This document shows, piece after piece, positions 32,814 to 46,722 of a stretch of 64,000 nucleotides of DNA; within the stretch, counting starts at the first letter, position 1; each line of letters begins with the position of its first letter. The stretch is from Blastomyces gilchristii SLH14081. Taxonomy: Eukaryota; Ascomycota; Eurotiomycetes; Onygenales; Ajellomycetaceae. Below the pieces are notes generated by a model, which saw only the letters and a program-made list of their open reading frames with translations, ran no database searches and was not told where the DNA came from. Both the position numbers and the translations under genes were made by a program. The stretch lies in assembly GCF_000003855.2 (NCBI RefSeq), contig NW_003101680.1, forward strand, positions 4,566,731-4,630,730, given 5' to 3'.

Positions 32814-33320
32814 TAGACTGGCCGCCGGGACCATGAATTTCACGTTTGGTCCCATTTGGTCTGGTCCCATACATTTCTTGGCGTGAATCCCGCTGGGACT
32901 AGTCATTAAAAAAACATGCAAAGTGACCATATATGAGATCTTAAAATGAAATCATGACTTGAAAAAAATGAGAAAGTGGTCTCATTTGATCTCATTTAGT
33001 TCCATTCTTAGCATAAAGTTACTATTTTTAGACATTTTAAGGTTTTTTTTAGACTATTTTTAATTTTTTTAAAAAGTAACACTTTTTGGTAACACTCAAA
33101 TAAGATTTAAAGTCATTTAAAGCAATAAAAATAATTTAAATTGAGAAGTGAAAATCATAGTCTCATTTGGAAAATGTGACAAGAGTAGACAGTAAGTCCC
33201 ACTGGGACAGTATGAGACTACTATTGAATGTTAAAACTGTGTAATGGGATCGGTCGAATTGGTAATGAAACTATCAAAAAATCTGGTCCTGGTCTCAGAC
33301 ACGGTCACACGGTCAGTCTA
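32814..33320. mobile_element. hAT-type MITE 1 (507 bp)
   Basis: Ends are TAGACTGGCCG and its imperfect complement CGGTCAGTCTA. It is flanked by perfect 8-bp duplications GTAACTAT (32806-32813, 33321-33328). The empty site is seen in Copia 2 (AGAGTAACTATACAC near 41105). Eight-base duplications and short inverted ends are typical of hAT elements. It has no coding capacity. Confidence 0.85.
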
Positions 33321-34111
33321 GTAACTATACACTATGCTATATACAAAATTCGCCTTCAAATCAAGTACAGGTACAAAAAATGACTGGAAAATGTGTAGTA
33401 ATGAAAAACCAGTCATGAGATACATCTTTTTTTATTCCTCTATTTCTCTATCTTCTTTATATTCTCCTTTCAATGTGTATATTTTAATGTTTGAAGTGAT
33501 TTAGTAAGCTCATCTGTCACATTCTCAGCAGATGAAACATATCAGATAGATATCTCATTCTTGTGAATGAGATTTTAAAGAATGTGAAAACAGATCTCTA
33601 TATACTTTAAGCAGTGTGAAATTGCTTTGAAAGAGAATAGCTCTATAATGAACTTATTATCAGTATAAATTGTATAAGTCAGATTATTGACTATAGTTGA
33701 AATGAGATAATTATCAGTATTCAGATTATTGAGATAAGATGAAATGAATTCAGTATCTTCTAGAAGCTCTCAGAGACAGACAAGCTTATATACAGTCTCA
33801 GAGAATACAATATATTCAGTCTTTATTAATGATTTGAAGATCTCAGTTTGCTGATAGCTCTGTCATGTAACAGAGTCATCTGTTATATAGATGATATAAT
33901 CAGTGATTGAACAAGATTCTGAATCTCTATCAGCTTAATTAGTATCTGTGTATACTACAGATTCAATATCAGTATCTCTGTGATAGATTATATCTTTATT
34001 AATTGAACTCTGTAGATATTAAAGTGTATACTTATATACAGCTCAGTTCTTTGATATAGACTGAGAGCTGAATCATCTAAGAAATTCTGTGATAAAGCTC
34101 ATATTAGAATG

Positions 34112-34429
34112 TGTAAGAGGCCTACGCCAAATAGATTAGTATAATATATAGATCTTATATAACAAAGTGAAAAACATTAGAGAAGAAAAGAAAGAGAATG
34201 TGTGAGAATCAGTGATCAGAGTGAATATTTATACATGTACACAGTAATGTACACAGTGAAACTTCAGGGTGAAAGAATAGAGGTTTTTGTACATAGTGAA
34301 GCTTCAGAGCAGAAGAATAGAAATTTCATAGATTTTCAGCTGAAAATTGATGACTGAGAGTCAGAGTGATAGAAATCTGTGAAGTGTAACAGAATAGTCT
34401 ATATAATTAATCAGATACAGCTTATCACA
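34112..34429 (-). repeat. Gypsy 1 3' LTR (318 bp)
   Basis: Starts TGTAAGAGGCCTACG and ends TTATCACA on the plus strand. It is more heavily mutated than its partner at 40559-40876, for example GATCAGATACAG here against GATCGGGTGCAG there. Confidence 0.9.
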
Positions 34430-37400
34430 TTAATTCTCTCTTTCTTAATTATATGTAGCTTTTATCAGTCAAGGGCTGTGATCTCAGATAATACAGAACT
34501 CAGAGTTCAGATCAGATGATTATAACTGACTTATTTTATAAGATATTATCAGTCATGACTGCAGAGTCTCTTATCAAGAATATCTTCAATCTCTCATTTA
34601 AGTTCATTATCTTCTTCTATGATCTCTGGTGACTGTCAGTCAGAAGTCAGTTGAGAAGAGAACAGATTAATAACAGTATGATAAAGCAAGCTCATATGAA
34701 AGATATTATGAATTTCTGATAATGTGTTAAGACAGTAGTTATAACTGTTTAGAACTTCTATCACTTTATACTTTGTATAATAATAATTCAGTGTGTAAGA
34801 TGAGTGTGTGATCTGTATATTCTTAAGATTTAATTATATCAGATCTTCTATCTTATATTACTCAGTGAAATCTCAGTGAATATTAATTCAGTTCTTCTAA
34901 TCTTGTTTAGTACTTGTCATGAAGGCTTCTACTCAGTTATAGATGTCTCAGAGCTTCATTACTATGTTATCAGTAATCTGAATCAGGCTGTGAGAATTCA
35001 GTGTGAACTGTGTGATCTCTAGAAGATTCAACACTTTCATGTGATAATCATATGTAAGAAAGAACAGACTTACACCTGTTGAGACAGTATCTCAATCATT
35101 GATAGTAATCTCTGCATGTAGAAGAAGATTATATCAATCATCTTATAAGTAATTATAGAACTTATAAAGATAATTCTTTACAGTCTGAATTGTCTGTTCT
35201 GATGCATTATCAGTCTCAGAGTGATAGACAGTTGACAAACAGTGTATAATCTTAAGAACTTAACAGATTCTTGTTCAGAGAGTGCTCATGAATTGATGAC
35301 CTTAATTCAATACTATAGATCTCAGCAATTCATATATTCAATAAAACAGGCTCTGTAGAAAGACTTCAGTAACTTGTTCAGTATTCATCCTATTATAAAA
35401 TTCTAGTATTACATCTTTACTCAATCAGTTCATAATAATTAGAATGTTTCTACAACTCTTACTCTCAGAGAGATCAACTGTGAAGTCAATTATCACATCT
35501 TGCCAGATTCTATTAGAGATATCAAGCAGTTTCAGCAGATCTTTTCCATGATTCTTTTATAAAGTGATAGAGAAATAATAGTTACAGTTTCAGATAAAGT
35601 ATCTGATGCTGTTTAATATCTCAGATCAGTAGAATTCTTCAGAGATTATTTAATACAGTTATTCACAATCTGAATAACTGATTATATATGAATTATGCAT
35701 CTCTTGCATTATTCAGATATATAGAAGTTTGAATGAAGAGACTCAATATTGTTCATGAAATTGTAGAGTATTATTACTATTAATTGAATATTCTGAGATA
35801 TTAATCTTTATATATAGTTCTGAAGAAAATTGAGATACTTTTTATTATACTACTTCAGTGAGAGTGAAGAAGTTTATTAGCTTAGACTGTTGTATGTCAC
35901 AGTTCATTCAGTGTGAGAGAAGTTGAGATATCAATATCAGTGTCAGTGACAGTTTGAAGAGGAAATATTCTAATTGAAGAAGTATATATAATATTATGAG
36001 TTATTTCATCTTGATTAACTAATATCTTCAGATCTAAGAGTCAGTGTTTCTGATTCATTCAACAGGTGTCTGTTACATTGAAAGGCATATCTTACTCTTA
36101 TTATAAGAGAGCATCTGTCATTGAGTTCTGACTACTGAGATAATAGTGTATAGTGAAATGAAAACAGCTTAATAGCTCAGATCATCACATCTGATGTTCA
36201 GTAAGCTTATAAGTAATTATGAAATACTTGAGATTCTTATGATCTGTAATTATCTTAAATTTGAAGATACTTCAGAGTTCAGAGTCTTATTCTTCTAGAT
36301 AGTATATAATTATAAGAAGTTTCTTATTATAGATCTTGTAATTGCATTCAGCAGAACTCAGTTTCTTAAACATGAAGATATATGATTATAAGATATCTTT
36401 ATCATCATATTATAATATAGCTTCTTCTATGACATAGTCAGAGAAATCAGCTTTAATAACTATCTTATAATCAGAATTAAATGTTATTAGTAGAGAGATA
36501 TTAATAAACATCTTCTTCATCTGTGTGAATATAACTTCAGTGTCTGCTGATTACTGAAATACTGAATTCTTCTTAATAAGTTCTGTGAGTGATCTTATAA
36601 TATCTGAGAAGTTTCATATGAATTGCTGATAGAAGTTAGCAAATCTGATGAAGCTTTGTACATCTTTCACAGTATATGAAGCTTCTCACTCAAGAATAGC
36701 AGAGATCTTCTCAGAATTCATTTGAATTCTATTACCAGCTTCTATGATAAAATCTAGATATTTTGTACTCTTGACTTTGAAATCATACTTATCAATATCT
36801 ATCAGTAGTTCTATCTCTTGTAATTGTTATAATACTCTCTACACATATTCTTAATATTTCATTGTAAATTCATCAGTGAAGATGAGAATGTCATTTAGAT
36901 ATGCAGATACAAACTTATCAAGAAAATCTCAGAGTGCTCAGTTAATATACTTCTGAAATATACTGAGAGTGTTAGTCAGTTCAAAGAATGTAACTACTTA
37001 TTTGAAGAGATTATAATATGTTCAGAATGCTATAAGTCATTCATCTTCTTCAGTGATATGAATCTTATGAAATGTGATAATGACATCTAACTTTATAAAT
37101 CATTGAGCTTGCCTGATATATGCTAGGATTTTATTGATAAGAGATAAGAGATAATAATCTTTCTTTATCAATCTGTTCAGATCTTGATAGTTCACACAGA
37201 ATTGAAGTTCTTTATCTGATTTCTTTGTAAAGAGAATAGAAGCTGCAGTGAAAGAGTTACTAATATGTATGAATTTCTTATTTAACAGATTATTAAGTGT
37301 CTTCTGAAGAAGAAGAAGTTCATCTTAAGATATATTATAAAGAGAGCCTTATAATAACTCAGAGATCTTATCATTCTTCTTTTCTAACTTGATACTGTGA

Positions 37401-37584
37401 TTCACTTCTGAGTCTTGTAAAGAGAGTATATTCATAATATTATCTTATCAGAAGATATCTAGATATTCATGATATTATTAAGAGAGTTTTATGTAAGAAT
37501 CTATTATTGTAGTATAGAATAACTTCTCTAGAGCCTTCTTAATATTAGTCAGACTGACAGAATAGATTGATACATAATTCTGCT

Positions 37585-38604
37585 TAGACTAGCCGCTGAA
37601 ACTATGAATTTCACATTTGGTCCCATTTGATCTGATCTCATACATTTCTTGGTGTGAATCCCGCTGGGACTAGTCATTAAAAAAATATGTAAAGTGACTA
37701 TATATCAGATCTTAAAATGAAACCATAACTTGAAAAAAATGAGAAAGTAGTTTCATTTGGTCTCATTTAGTCTTATTCTTGGCATAAAGTTACTATTTTT
37801 AGACATTTTCAGGTTTTTTTTAGACTATTTTTAATTTTTTAAAAAGTAATGCTTTTTGGTAATGCTTAAATGAGATTTAAAGTTATTTAAAGCAATAAAA
37901 ATAATTTAAATTAAGAAGTGAAAATCATGATCTCATTTGAAAAATGTGATAAGAGTAGACAGTAAGTCTCACTGAGACAGTATGAGACTACTATCTAATG
38001 TTAAAACCGTGTAATGAGATCAGTCAAATTGGTAATAAAACTATCAAAAAATCTGGTCCTGGTTTCAGACTAGACTGGCCGCCGGGACCATGAATTTCAC
38101 ATTTGATTTCATTTGGTCTGGTCCCATACATTTCTTGGCGTGAATCCCGCTGGGACTGGCTATCAAAAAAACATGTAAAGTGACTATATATCAGATCTTA
38201 AAATGGAACCATGACTTGAAAAAAATGAGAAAGTGGTCCCATTTGGTCCCATTTAGTCCCATTCTTGGCATAAAGTTACTATTTTTAGACATTTTAAGGT
38301 TTTTTTTAGACTATTTTTAATTTTTTAAAAAGTAACACTTTTTGGTAACACTCAAATGAGATTTAAAGTCATTTAAAGCAATAAAAATAATTTAAATTGA
38401 GAAGTGGAAATCATGATCTCATTTGAAAAATGTGACAAGAGTAGACAGTAAGTCCCACTGGAACAGTATGGGACTACTATCTAATGTTAAAACTGTGTAA
38501 TGGGATCAGTTGAATTGGTAATGGAACTATCAAAAAATCTGGTCCTGGTCCCAGACACGGTCACACGGTCAGTCTATTTCAGACACGGTCACACGGTCAG
38601 TCTA
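37585..38604. mobile_element. hAT-type MITE 2, split by MITE 3
   Basis: Starts TAGACTAGCCG, ends CGGTCAGTCTA, and has perfect 8-bp duplications ATTCTGCT (37577-37584, 38605-38612). Sequence 37585-38070 plus 38585-38604 equals one element of about 506 bp once MITE 3 and its duplication are removed. It is the most mutated of the three, with many GG-to-GA and CCC-to-CTC changes. Confidence 0.85.
38071..38576. mobile_element. hAT-type MITE 3 nested in MITE 2
   Basis: 506 bp with ends TAGACTGGCCG and CGGTCAGTCTA and perfect 8-bp duplications TTTCAGAC (38063-38070, 38577-38584). It keeps repeated GGTCCCATTT motifs that are eroded in MITE 2, as expected for the youngest insertion. Confidence 0.88.
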
Positions 38605-40558
38605 ATTCTGCTATCAGTGACTTTGTCAGCAGTCTCACTAATAACTTCTTTTTCAAAGCATTTTATAAGTGTTGACAGAGATCTGTGTAAGATCTATAGT
38701 CTTATGAATATCATCTTCATGAATTCTATCATTGTTAGAGAATATTAAACTTCTGTTTTAAGTATTCAATAAGATGCTCTGTTCAGATAGCCAGACAAGT
38801 TCTAGTATAAAATCATAGTCAAGATTATTAACTTTATATGCATAGACATCTTCATATTAATATTCTTCAATATCTATGTTTAGTTTCATCATGTAATGAA
38901 TGTGAATGTCTTTTAAATCATTAAATTCTGTGAGAAGTCAGAGTTTTAATAAGAGAATACACTGAAGATTATAACATCTTATGACTGAAGATTTAATTAT
39001 TATATAATGACATAGATCACTGTCTATCATGACTTTCATATTATACATGTTATTAATCACAGTAGATACAAGAATCATATTTATTATTATTTTCTCTTCA
39101 AATTGTTATCATCTGATCTCTTCAAGCTTCTGTTTATAAATTTGAACAGAAGCTAATCTTTTCTCTGTTTCATCAGAATATCTTCATAGTTATCTTCTGA
39201 ATCTTTCTTCAATGCAATATGATTGACACAGACAGGCATTAATCTGTTCTTTGAATGAGAAGATACTGATCTTTCTCTTAAGTAAGAAGATACATAGACT
39301 GATCAGCAGTTGAAAGTAATGTGTTCTGATTAGTTACAATTAATGCACACTTCTTGTTGATGTTGATTGATGACTTCTTCAGAAGTGATTTCAGAAACTC
39401 AGAAGCCTGTTTAAATAGCAGAGATTCTTACTTATATGTAGACATTTGAGTCTACTCAATTCATGACATCTGCATCATTGTTGTCATTTCTCAGTGCAGG
39501 TGTATAAGTGTAATATCTTCTATCACTGTTCTGCATACTCTTGAGCTTGATAAGATAGTCATTTAATGTCTGAAGTTGTATACAGAAATCTTTATAAGTC
39601 TGATCTTCATCTACACTTATAAGAGTCTGTAAGAGTTCAAAAGTTAATGTCTTCTTAAGCATGCTAATCTTCATTCAATTCTCTCAAGATTGATCATCTA
39701 CTTCTAGAATCTTGATATCAAAGTCAGAAATGAATATTGTGAGAGAAGTATTTCTCTGTCAGATACTCTGTAATCAATCTAATACTTTCTATTATATAAC
39801 AGTGTCTCAGAACAGAATATCAAGATATTTGATAATATTATCAGATATTTATAACACTGATTCACATGCTTTTATTCATGAATAAAACTTCTGTTTCATG
39901 TAATTCTTCAATTATTCATTAATATATTAATCTTGATTAATTAGTGAACTAATGATATCTTCATCTATACTCAGTTTTATGAGCATTTCCATTCTTCATG
40001 ATAAGTAGAGAGTGAGATTAGAAGTATTGAAATATACAGAAGTATCTAAGTGTTCTTTCAGTGCTTTTATATTCAATTCAGTAGATGTTGAAATTGCATG
40101 AGTTTCTTATTGAGTTAATTGTTGAATTTCCTTGTATTGAAGTTATTAAGTTACATGTATATCAGCTATCTATTACTGTTGTAATTTCAACATTACTCAG
40201 AGTCACTGTGATATTATATCTATACTCACATTTGAAAGTTATCTTATATTATTATTAGACATGATTATATTAATTGTTAAATATATGATATCTGTGAAAG
40301 TGTAATTATATGAATATCTTATATATCTAAGTGTCAGAACTCTCAGGTCTTTCACTAACATTCTCTTATAAAATTTTATTATGAGATCAGAGTGACTGAT
40401 AAGCAAGCTTCTATCTAAGATCTTAATATTCACTTAACTATTTCTCTTTCTTATATGTTGTTACACATTCAGATATCTCTTAATAAATAATTATTTCTAA
40501 TGAGAAGATAATATATGAATAATCATTTCTAATAAGAAGATGATAAATGTTTTTCAAG

Positions 40559-40876
40559 TGTAAGAGGCCTACACTGAATAAATTGATATAATATATAGAT
40601 CTTATATAACAAAGTGAAAAATGTTAGAGAAGGAAAGAAAGAGAAAGTGTGAGAATCAGTGATTAAAGTGAATATTTATACATGTACATAGTAGTGTACA
40701 CAGTGGAACTTCAGAGTGAAAGAATAGAGGTTTTTATACATGATAAAGCTTCGGGGCAGAAGAATAGAAATTCTGTAGATTTTCAGCTGAGAATCAGCAA
40801 CTGAGAGTCGGAGTGGTAGAAATCTGTGAAGTGTAACAGAATAGTCTATATAATTGATCGGGTGCAGCCTGTCACA
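40559..40876 (-). repeat. Gypsy 1 5' LTR (318 bp)
   Basis: Same ends as the 34112-34429 copy. It retains CpG and GG sites near its right end that the left LTR has lost. Confidence 0.9.
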
Positions 40877-40996
40877 GAATGTATATTAAATACTAGATAT
40901 TACAGAGATCTGATATCAGATTGATAGAATTGTAGAATAAATTCTGCTATATATATAATCAGTTTCTTATTATTATTTATAAAATTAATATTCTTC

Positions 40997-41091
40997 TGTG
41001 AAAGGTGTAAAGCTTGTGTGATTGAAAGATTGCTAGCTTGTGAAAAGTTATATGTTGAGAGGATTAGTAAGCCAGATCATGTGACCTGACA
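40997..41091 (-). repeat. Copia 2 3' LTR (95 bp)
   Basis: TGTGAAAGGTGTAAAGC to GACCTGACA. Very short for an LTR, but matched in length by the partner at 46628-46722. Confidence 0.82.
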
Positions 41092-44000
41092 CCCTCACTC
41101 ATCAGAGTAACTATACACAATACTATATATAAAATTCGCCTTCAAATCAAGTACAGATATAAAAAATGACTGAAAAATGTGTAGTAATGAAAAATCAGTT
41201 ATAAGATACATCATTTTTTATCCCTCTATTTCTCTATCTTCTTTATATTCTCTTTTCAATGTGTATATTTCAATGTTTCAAATGATTTAGTAAGCTCATT
41301 CACTGTATTCTCAGCAGATGAAACATATCAGATAGATATCTCATTCTTGTGAATGAGATTCTGAAGAATGTGAAAACAGATCTCTATATGCTTTGAGCAG
41401 TGTGAAATTGCTTTGAAAGAGAATAGCTCTATGACAGACTTATTATCAGCATGAATTATTTAAGCCAGATCATTGACTGTGATGAGAATGAGATGATCAT
41501 CAGCATTCAGATTATTGAGATAGAATGAGATGAATTCAGTGTCTTCTAGAAGCTCGCGGAGATAGACAAGCTCATATGCAGTCTCAGAGAATGCAATATA
41601 TTCAGCCTCTGTTAATGACTTAAAGATCTCTGTTTATCAGTAGCTCCGTTATGCAACAGGGCTATCTGTTATGTAGATGATATAACTGGTGATTGAACAG
41701 GATTCTGAATCTCTACCAGCTCAATCGGTATCTGTGTATGCTACAGGTTCAATTTCAGCATCTCTGTGATAGGTTATACTCTCATTGATTGAATTCTGTA
41801 GATATCAGAGTGTATACTTATATACAGCCCAGTTCTTTGATATAGGCTGAGAGCTGAATCATTCAAGGAATTCTGCAGTGAAGCTCATATCAGAATATGT
41901 ATTGAATGCCAGATATTGCAGAGATCTGATACTGAATTGATAGAATTATAGAGTAAATTCTGCTATATATATAATCAATTTCTTATCATCATTTATAAAA
42001 TTAATATTCTTCTTCATAGAAGTAAATATAGAGTGACAGTCATTTATTAAGAACTTCTTCAGAAGATTTCTTATAAAGAGAAGTTGAAATAATATTAATG
42101 AAGTTGAATCTCTATCAATTTTCATTCTCAGATAGTGATTGAAATTCTCTATATTCTTGATCTCATAATTAGCAGCAATTTTAGCTTTAGCCCAGTTCAG
42201 ATCTTCAATTTTCAGGCTGTAGAGACAGACATTATTTATATAGATAATTATATAGATCTGTCTTTCATCATGAATAAATAGTTCAGTATTATAAAGACTG
42301 ACACAGAAGTCTGAGTATTATAGCATCTTTCACAGCTTCTTATATCATAAGAGTGCTGCTTGCTTAAGATTATAGAGTCTCTGCATTAACTCACATATAA
42401 GATTATCATAATCTTCATGAAATTCTGTGAGTTGATTCATATATATCTGTTCATCAGCAGATAGTTGAGTGTTTAAAAAAGTGATTATTATATCAATCTG
42501 CAGAACATATCATTCTCAGAATACTGAGATTATTATAAGAGCTTGTGAGATAAATACAGAGATAATGAGTGCAAAGATTCTTGAGTAATTGACTCTCTTT
42601 TATTAAAGATTTCTCCAGATAACTCAGTGAGTCTTACAGTGCATAACCTTACTTATATTATTGAACTTTTTATCAAATACTCATTAACTATGAAGAATAC
42701 TTATTTATAATATTCTCTCAATCAGTTGTCAGATCTCTATCTGTTTCAAATAGTTAATCTCTTTAACACAGATCTTGTAATAATACTTTCATTTCATGAA
42801 AGCTTTGATATGTGTGAGGTTTTTCAGGATTAGAAGTGCAGTAATCTCAGAATCAGTGAGTAAATCTTCAAGACTGTCTCTCACTGAAGCTTTCTCTACT
42901 GTAGTGATATTTCTCATAGATATCAGAGAATTATCAGATTTAACTGTGAATTTCAGAGAGTTCAGTGTATTCTGCACTAAAAAGATAGATATTCTCACAG
43001 AGATATCATAGTCAATTCATCAATTATTAGTGAGTATGAGAAATAATAAACACTCAGGTTGAATTTCCTCATCAATGAATAGATTATCAATTGATGAATC
43101 AGAAATCACTGAAGAAATTGTTGCAGAAATCATTGCAGAAATTGTTGCAGTGAGTAGACCTGATATTGCTGAAGAAATCACTGCAGTCACTTTACAGACT
43201 GCATTGAGTAGAATCTTCAGATTGTGTGAAGTAGTCAGTATTAATAAATTGATAAGATGAAGATTCTTCTGAAAGATGACATCTTTTGATATGTATAAAC
43301 ATTCATTGAAGAGATTTATCAATCTATAATTGATAAAATTATTATATCTCATAAAAATCAACTCTTTGAAACAGGAAGCTATCTTATTTATGAGCTTGAA
43401 GACTATCTTCAAGAATGCTTTGCAACTTCATTAGCGAATGCTGTGTACAGAAGATAGAGCTTTAAGCCAGGTCTCATATAATGTAATCAGCTTTGTATTT
43501 TCAGAGTTCTTATATAATATCATTGAGATTGACATAAGATTAAGCAGCTCTGTGACTGTAATAACTGTCTCATCTCACATCTTTTTCAGAGCTGAAGAGT
43601 CTATTAATAGTGATTGAGACTTCTTAATGATTAAACTGATTGATTATTCAGATACTTCATCTTGCTATGAAGTATGAAAGAGAGTCAGCTCTCATTTTAT
43701 ATCTTCACTGAGTATATATACTGTGGCTGCATTTAAATTCAATTCTTTATAATCTGAGTGAATGATTGTAATGCCACATCTCAGCAGATTCTTGATGAAT
43801 TGATTAAAGATCTGTAGATATCTCAATGTCTCATCCTTGCATTTCAATAGAAATTTTCATCTCATTCAAGTGACATTATCTGTAATCATCATTGTAAGCT
43901 TCTTGTCAGCATAAGATGATATATCATTTTCAGTCTCAAGAGTCTCATCATCACTGAATATATTCACTCAAATCTTCAAGGCCTTGCAGATGATATAACA

Positions 44001-46627
44001 TGGTGTGAAATTCTTATAGAAAGTGTATTTCTGTTTAGTCTTAACACATGTGAAACAGAATGATAATTTTTTCAGACTGATAATGATAATACTAAATCAC
44101 AGATTTTTGGTCATTTTTAATATACTATTTTCACTGATATGATCAAGTTGATAATATCACTCATCTATCAGAAGCTGTTTCAGAAGAACTGCAGATAATT
44201 GAGATAGAAATGAGATAATAAAGAAATCAGTATCTGAATTCTTAGAGTTGATTAACTGTTCAATCTTCTCACAGCTGAAAGATCTCAAAGACTCTGTATT
44301 CAGATTATAATCTATTGAGATTGTCTTTGATTTCAGAACAGTCATATATGTCACTGCTTCATACATTGAGTCATTCATTATACCATGAAATGTCAGTGAG
44401 CTGTTGAATAAAATGTAAATATTATTGTGAGACAGATTGATATAGAAGATATTACTGTTGATAGATAACAGAAACTCAAAGTAGTTCTCAGTATTAACTT
44501 GTATATTACAGTGAATATAGCTCTGATGCTTCATAAGTTCAGTGAAGATTAGATTTACAGATAGTTCTGATACATAGTATACATAATTGAATTCTATCAA
44601 TCTTTCATTCATTAGAATGAATGTAGTGCTGACACTCTGAATCTTCAGAATAATCTTGTTAGTCACTTAAACTATTGAATCATTGATTGCTATAAGTTCT
44701 GAAAATTGTGATCTATCACTCACTATGTGGCATCCGGCACTACTATCTCATATAGTGAGGGAATTCTTGTGAGGTTTCATGAAACAGGCTGATACATTGA
44801 TTATCTCTATGAGGTTTGTCATCTGATAGGTCTCTGATTCATCTGTAATGAATAATTGAGTCTCATTCTTACTATTGTTCTTTTTCTTCTTTTCTTTGAA
44901 TTTCTTTATTCTTACAGCATTGTAGATTCTTCAATTATTCACAGCACTATCAGAATTGACTAATCAACAGGTGTCAAAGTGAGATCTCTCATATTCAGAA
45001 CATGTAGATGAATTTCTCAATCTCTGATAGTTTCAGAAGCTCTCTTGAGTACTATCATAACCATGTTCAGTACAGTCTTCACGGGCCGAATTTGATGTAT
45101 TGTTGTTGTTAGAATTAGTAGATGTAGTGATTGTTATATCTGTTGTAGCAGTGTTGACTGCAGAATCTGTATTCTGTAGATTCTTTTTATCTTTTGAAGA
45201 ATTAAGCTGCAAATGAATCTTCTTCATGAGAAGATCAACATTCAATATCACAGCTGTGAATTTGAAATCCTGTATCTTCTCTATCTTCTTCTGAACATAA
45301 TTTCTTCAATTGTTGAGTAGAACTGAGTAAAAGATATCAAATATTCATGCATCTGAAGAGGAAGTATTCATCATCTTCAATTTTGTGATGATGAACTGAA
45401 ACTTATCAAAGAATGTGTGTAAATTGATGACCTGTGTGTCATCAAGTAACATGAATTTCAGAACTGTCTCACAGTGTAACTATGTTTTGAGAACAGAGTA
45501 TTCCTGTTCAATCACATTTCATAGAATATAAGTGATCTGATTTTTATCATATTTGAAGAAATGTGATCTGACTCCTGCACTCAAGGAGTTCAAGATAAAT
45601 GTGTAGAGTCATTGATTTCTGATGTCTCAGAATAATGCTTATTCATTATCTCTTTATAGAGAATTCTGAGTCTGTTGTTTCTCTATCATATATCAACACT
45701 GTGTATCAATCAGTTTCAATTTCATGAAGATGCTTCATGTGATGTAATTGAATGTATCAGTTAGACTGTTTGATCTCACAGTATTCTTGACATCTTTCTT
45801 GAATTGAGAGATTGCCTTGTCAATATGACTGTTCAGTTTATAAAGATTGAATTTCAATCTTTCACTGAGATTAGAATCTCATATGACTGTACAGGCTGTT
45901 GAGATAATAACAGAATAATTGTTAACATTCTGTGATCAATCTGTAGAGGTTGAGAATCTCTTTTGATGAAGTTTTTTCAGTTGTAGTTTGAGTTCTAGAA
46001 CTCTTCACTTCTTCTTCTTCATCTTAAATGTCATCTTAAGATGCTTCATTTCAAATGTCATCTTGAGATACTTCATCTGTTAGTCTGATATTGCCTCGCC
46101 CGAACTGTTGACTTCATGAGAACCAGCTTCATCAAGCTGTTGAGTAGATCAGAGGGCTGGTCTGACTGTGTCAGAAGCTGTATTCAAACCAGCTTCAAAT
46201 CAAGAGAGTGTTTCAGAGCATTCATCAATGAAGCTTTTAAAGGCTTCAGAAGAATGTTCACTGACAGAGTGTGAGTGTGAAGAATCATCATCATTAACTG
46301 ATTCAGTGAAAAGAACATGAGATTGTGAATATATATGTAAGTGAGATTGTATTGAATCCGTCATCTTAATATTCATTTATTGAATCCTTGTCAATATTAT
46401 TCTCTTTTTCTTACTTTTTTGCAAATGTGATGTGTTTTCTGCAAGCCTCTTTTTTAAGTGAGCAGTAGTATTATTAATCATCAAGATCTCAAACACATTA
46501 ATACTGATAGAGTAAGATGATTTTAACTTCTGATAGATGTATCAAATGAAGCAGTAATTAAATAATAATTATATCAACAAGGAATTCTGAATTGGCAGCG
46601 ATTTTGCACAAAATGAGTCTCATAACC

Positions 46628-46722
46628 TGTGAAAGGTGTAAAGCTTGTGTGATTGAAAGATTGCTAGCTTGTGAAAAGTTATATGATGAAAGAATTAGTA
46701 AGCCAGATCATGTGATCTGACA
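46628..46722 (-). repeat. Copia 2 5' LTR (95 bp)
   Basis: Differs from 40997-41091 by only a few bases, all transitions or A/T changes as far as I can align by eye. Confidence 0.82.

Larger units (their letters stand above)
34112..40876 (-). mobile_element. Gypsy LTR retrotransposon 1, degraded
   Basis: LTRs of exactly 318 bp at both ends and perfect 5-bp duplications GAATG (34107-34111, 40877-40881). Order on the minus strand is gag (40.4-39.4 kb, zinc-knuckle region to about 39.2), protease, reverse transcriptase (about 37.3-36.2 kb), RNase H and integrase (about 36-34.5 kb). RT frames still show ASILFTKKSDKELQFCVNY and AYLNDILIF (YLDD altered to YLND near 36.88 kb). A purine tract precedes the 3' LTR at about 34430-34446. 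Stop codons are frequent. MITE 2 with MITE 3 inside is inserted at 37585-38604. After removing these the length is close to that of Gypsy 2. Confidence 0.9.
32695..40996 (-). mobile_element. Copia element 1, truncated and interrupted
   Basis: LTR at 32695-32790. Interior sequence follows to 34111 and, after a Gypsy insertion, resumes at 40882-40996. The interior matches Copia 2 (41092-42010) in order, so it covers the 3' RNase H region of the polyprotein. It ends abruptly at 40996 where the LTR of Copia 2 starts, so most of the gag-integrase part is missing. A MITE (32814-33320) and the Gypsy element (34112-40876) are inserted in it. No open frame survives. Confidence 0.75.
40997..46722 (-). 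mobile_element. Copia element 2, full length but degraded
   Basis: LTRs of 95 bp (40997-41091, 46628-46722) enclose a minus-strand polyprotein relic. Gag with a Cys/His knuckle lies near 45.0-46.3 kb. A protease/pre-integrase stretch is open at 44157-44666, integrase lies near 42.3-44.1 kb, and RT/RNase H at 41.2-42.3 kb. The purine tract GATGAGTGAGGG precedes the 3' LTR. The GGTTATGAGACTC after the 5' LTR is the candidate primer site. Many stops. Left and right flanks do not show a matching 5-bp duplication, since the left flank is Copia 1 interior and the right a different repeat, so a rearrangement is likely. Confidence 0.8.

Noticed and set aside
43076..43260. Tandem IVAEIIAEIV-type repeat as a gene or CRISPR-like array
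   Set aside because: A degenerate short coding repeat within the mutated Copia element; units are not uniform direct repeats with unique spacers.
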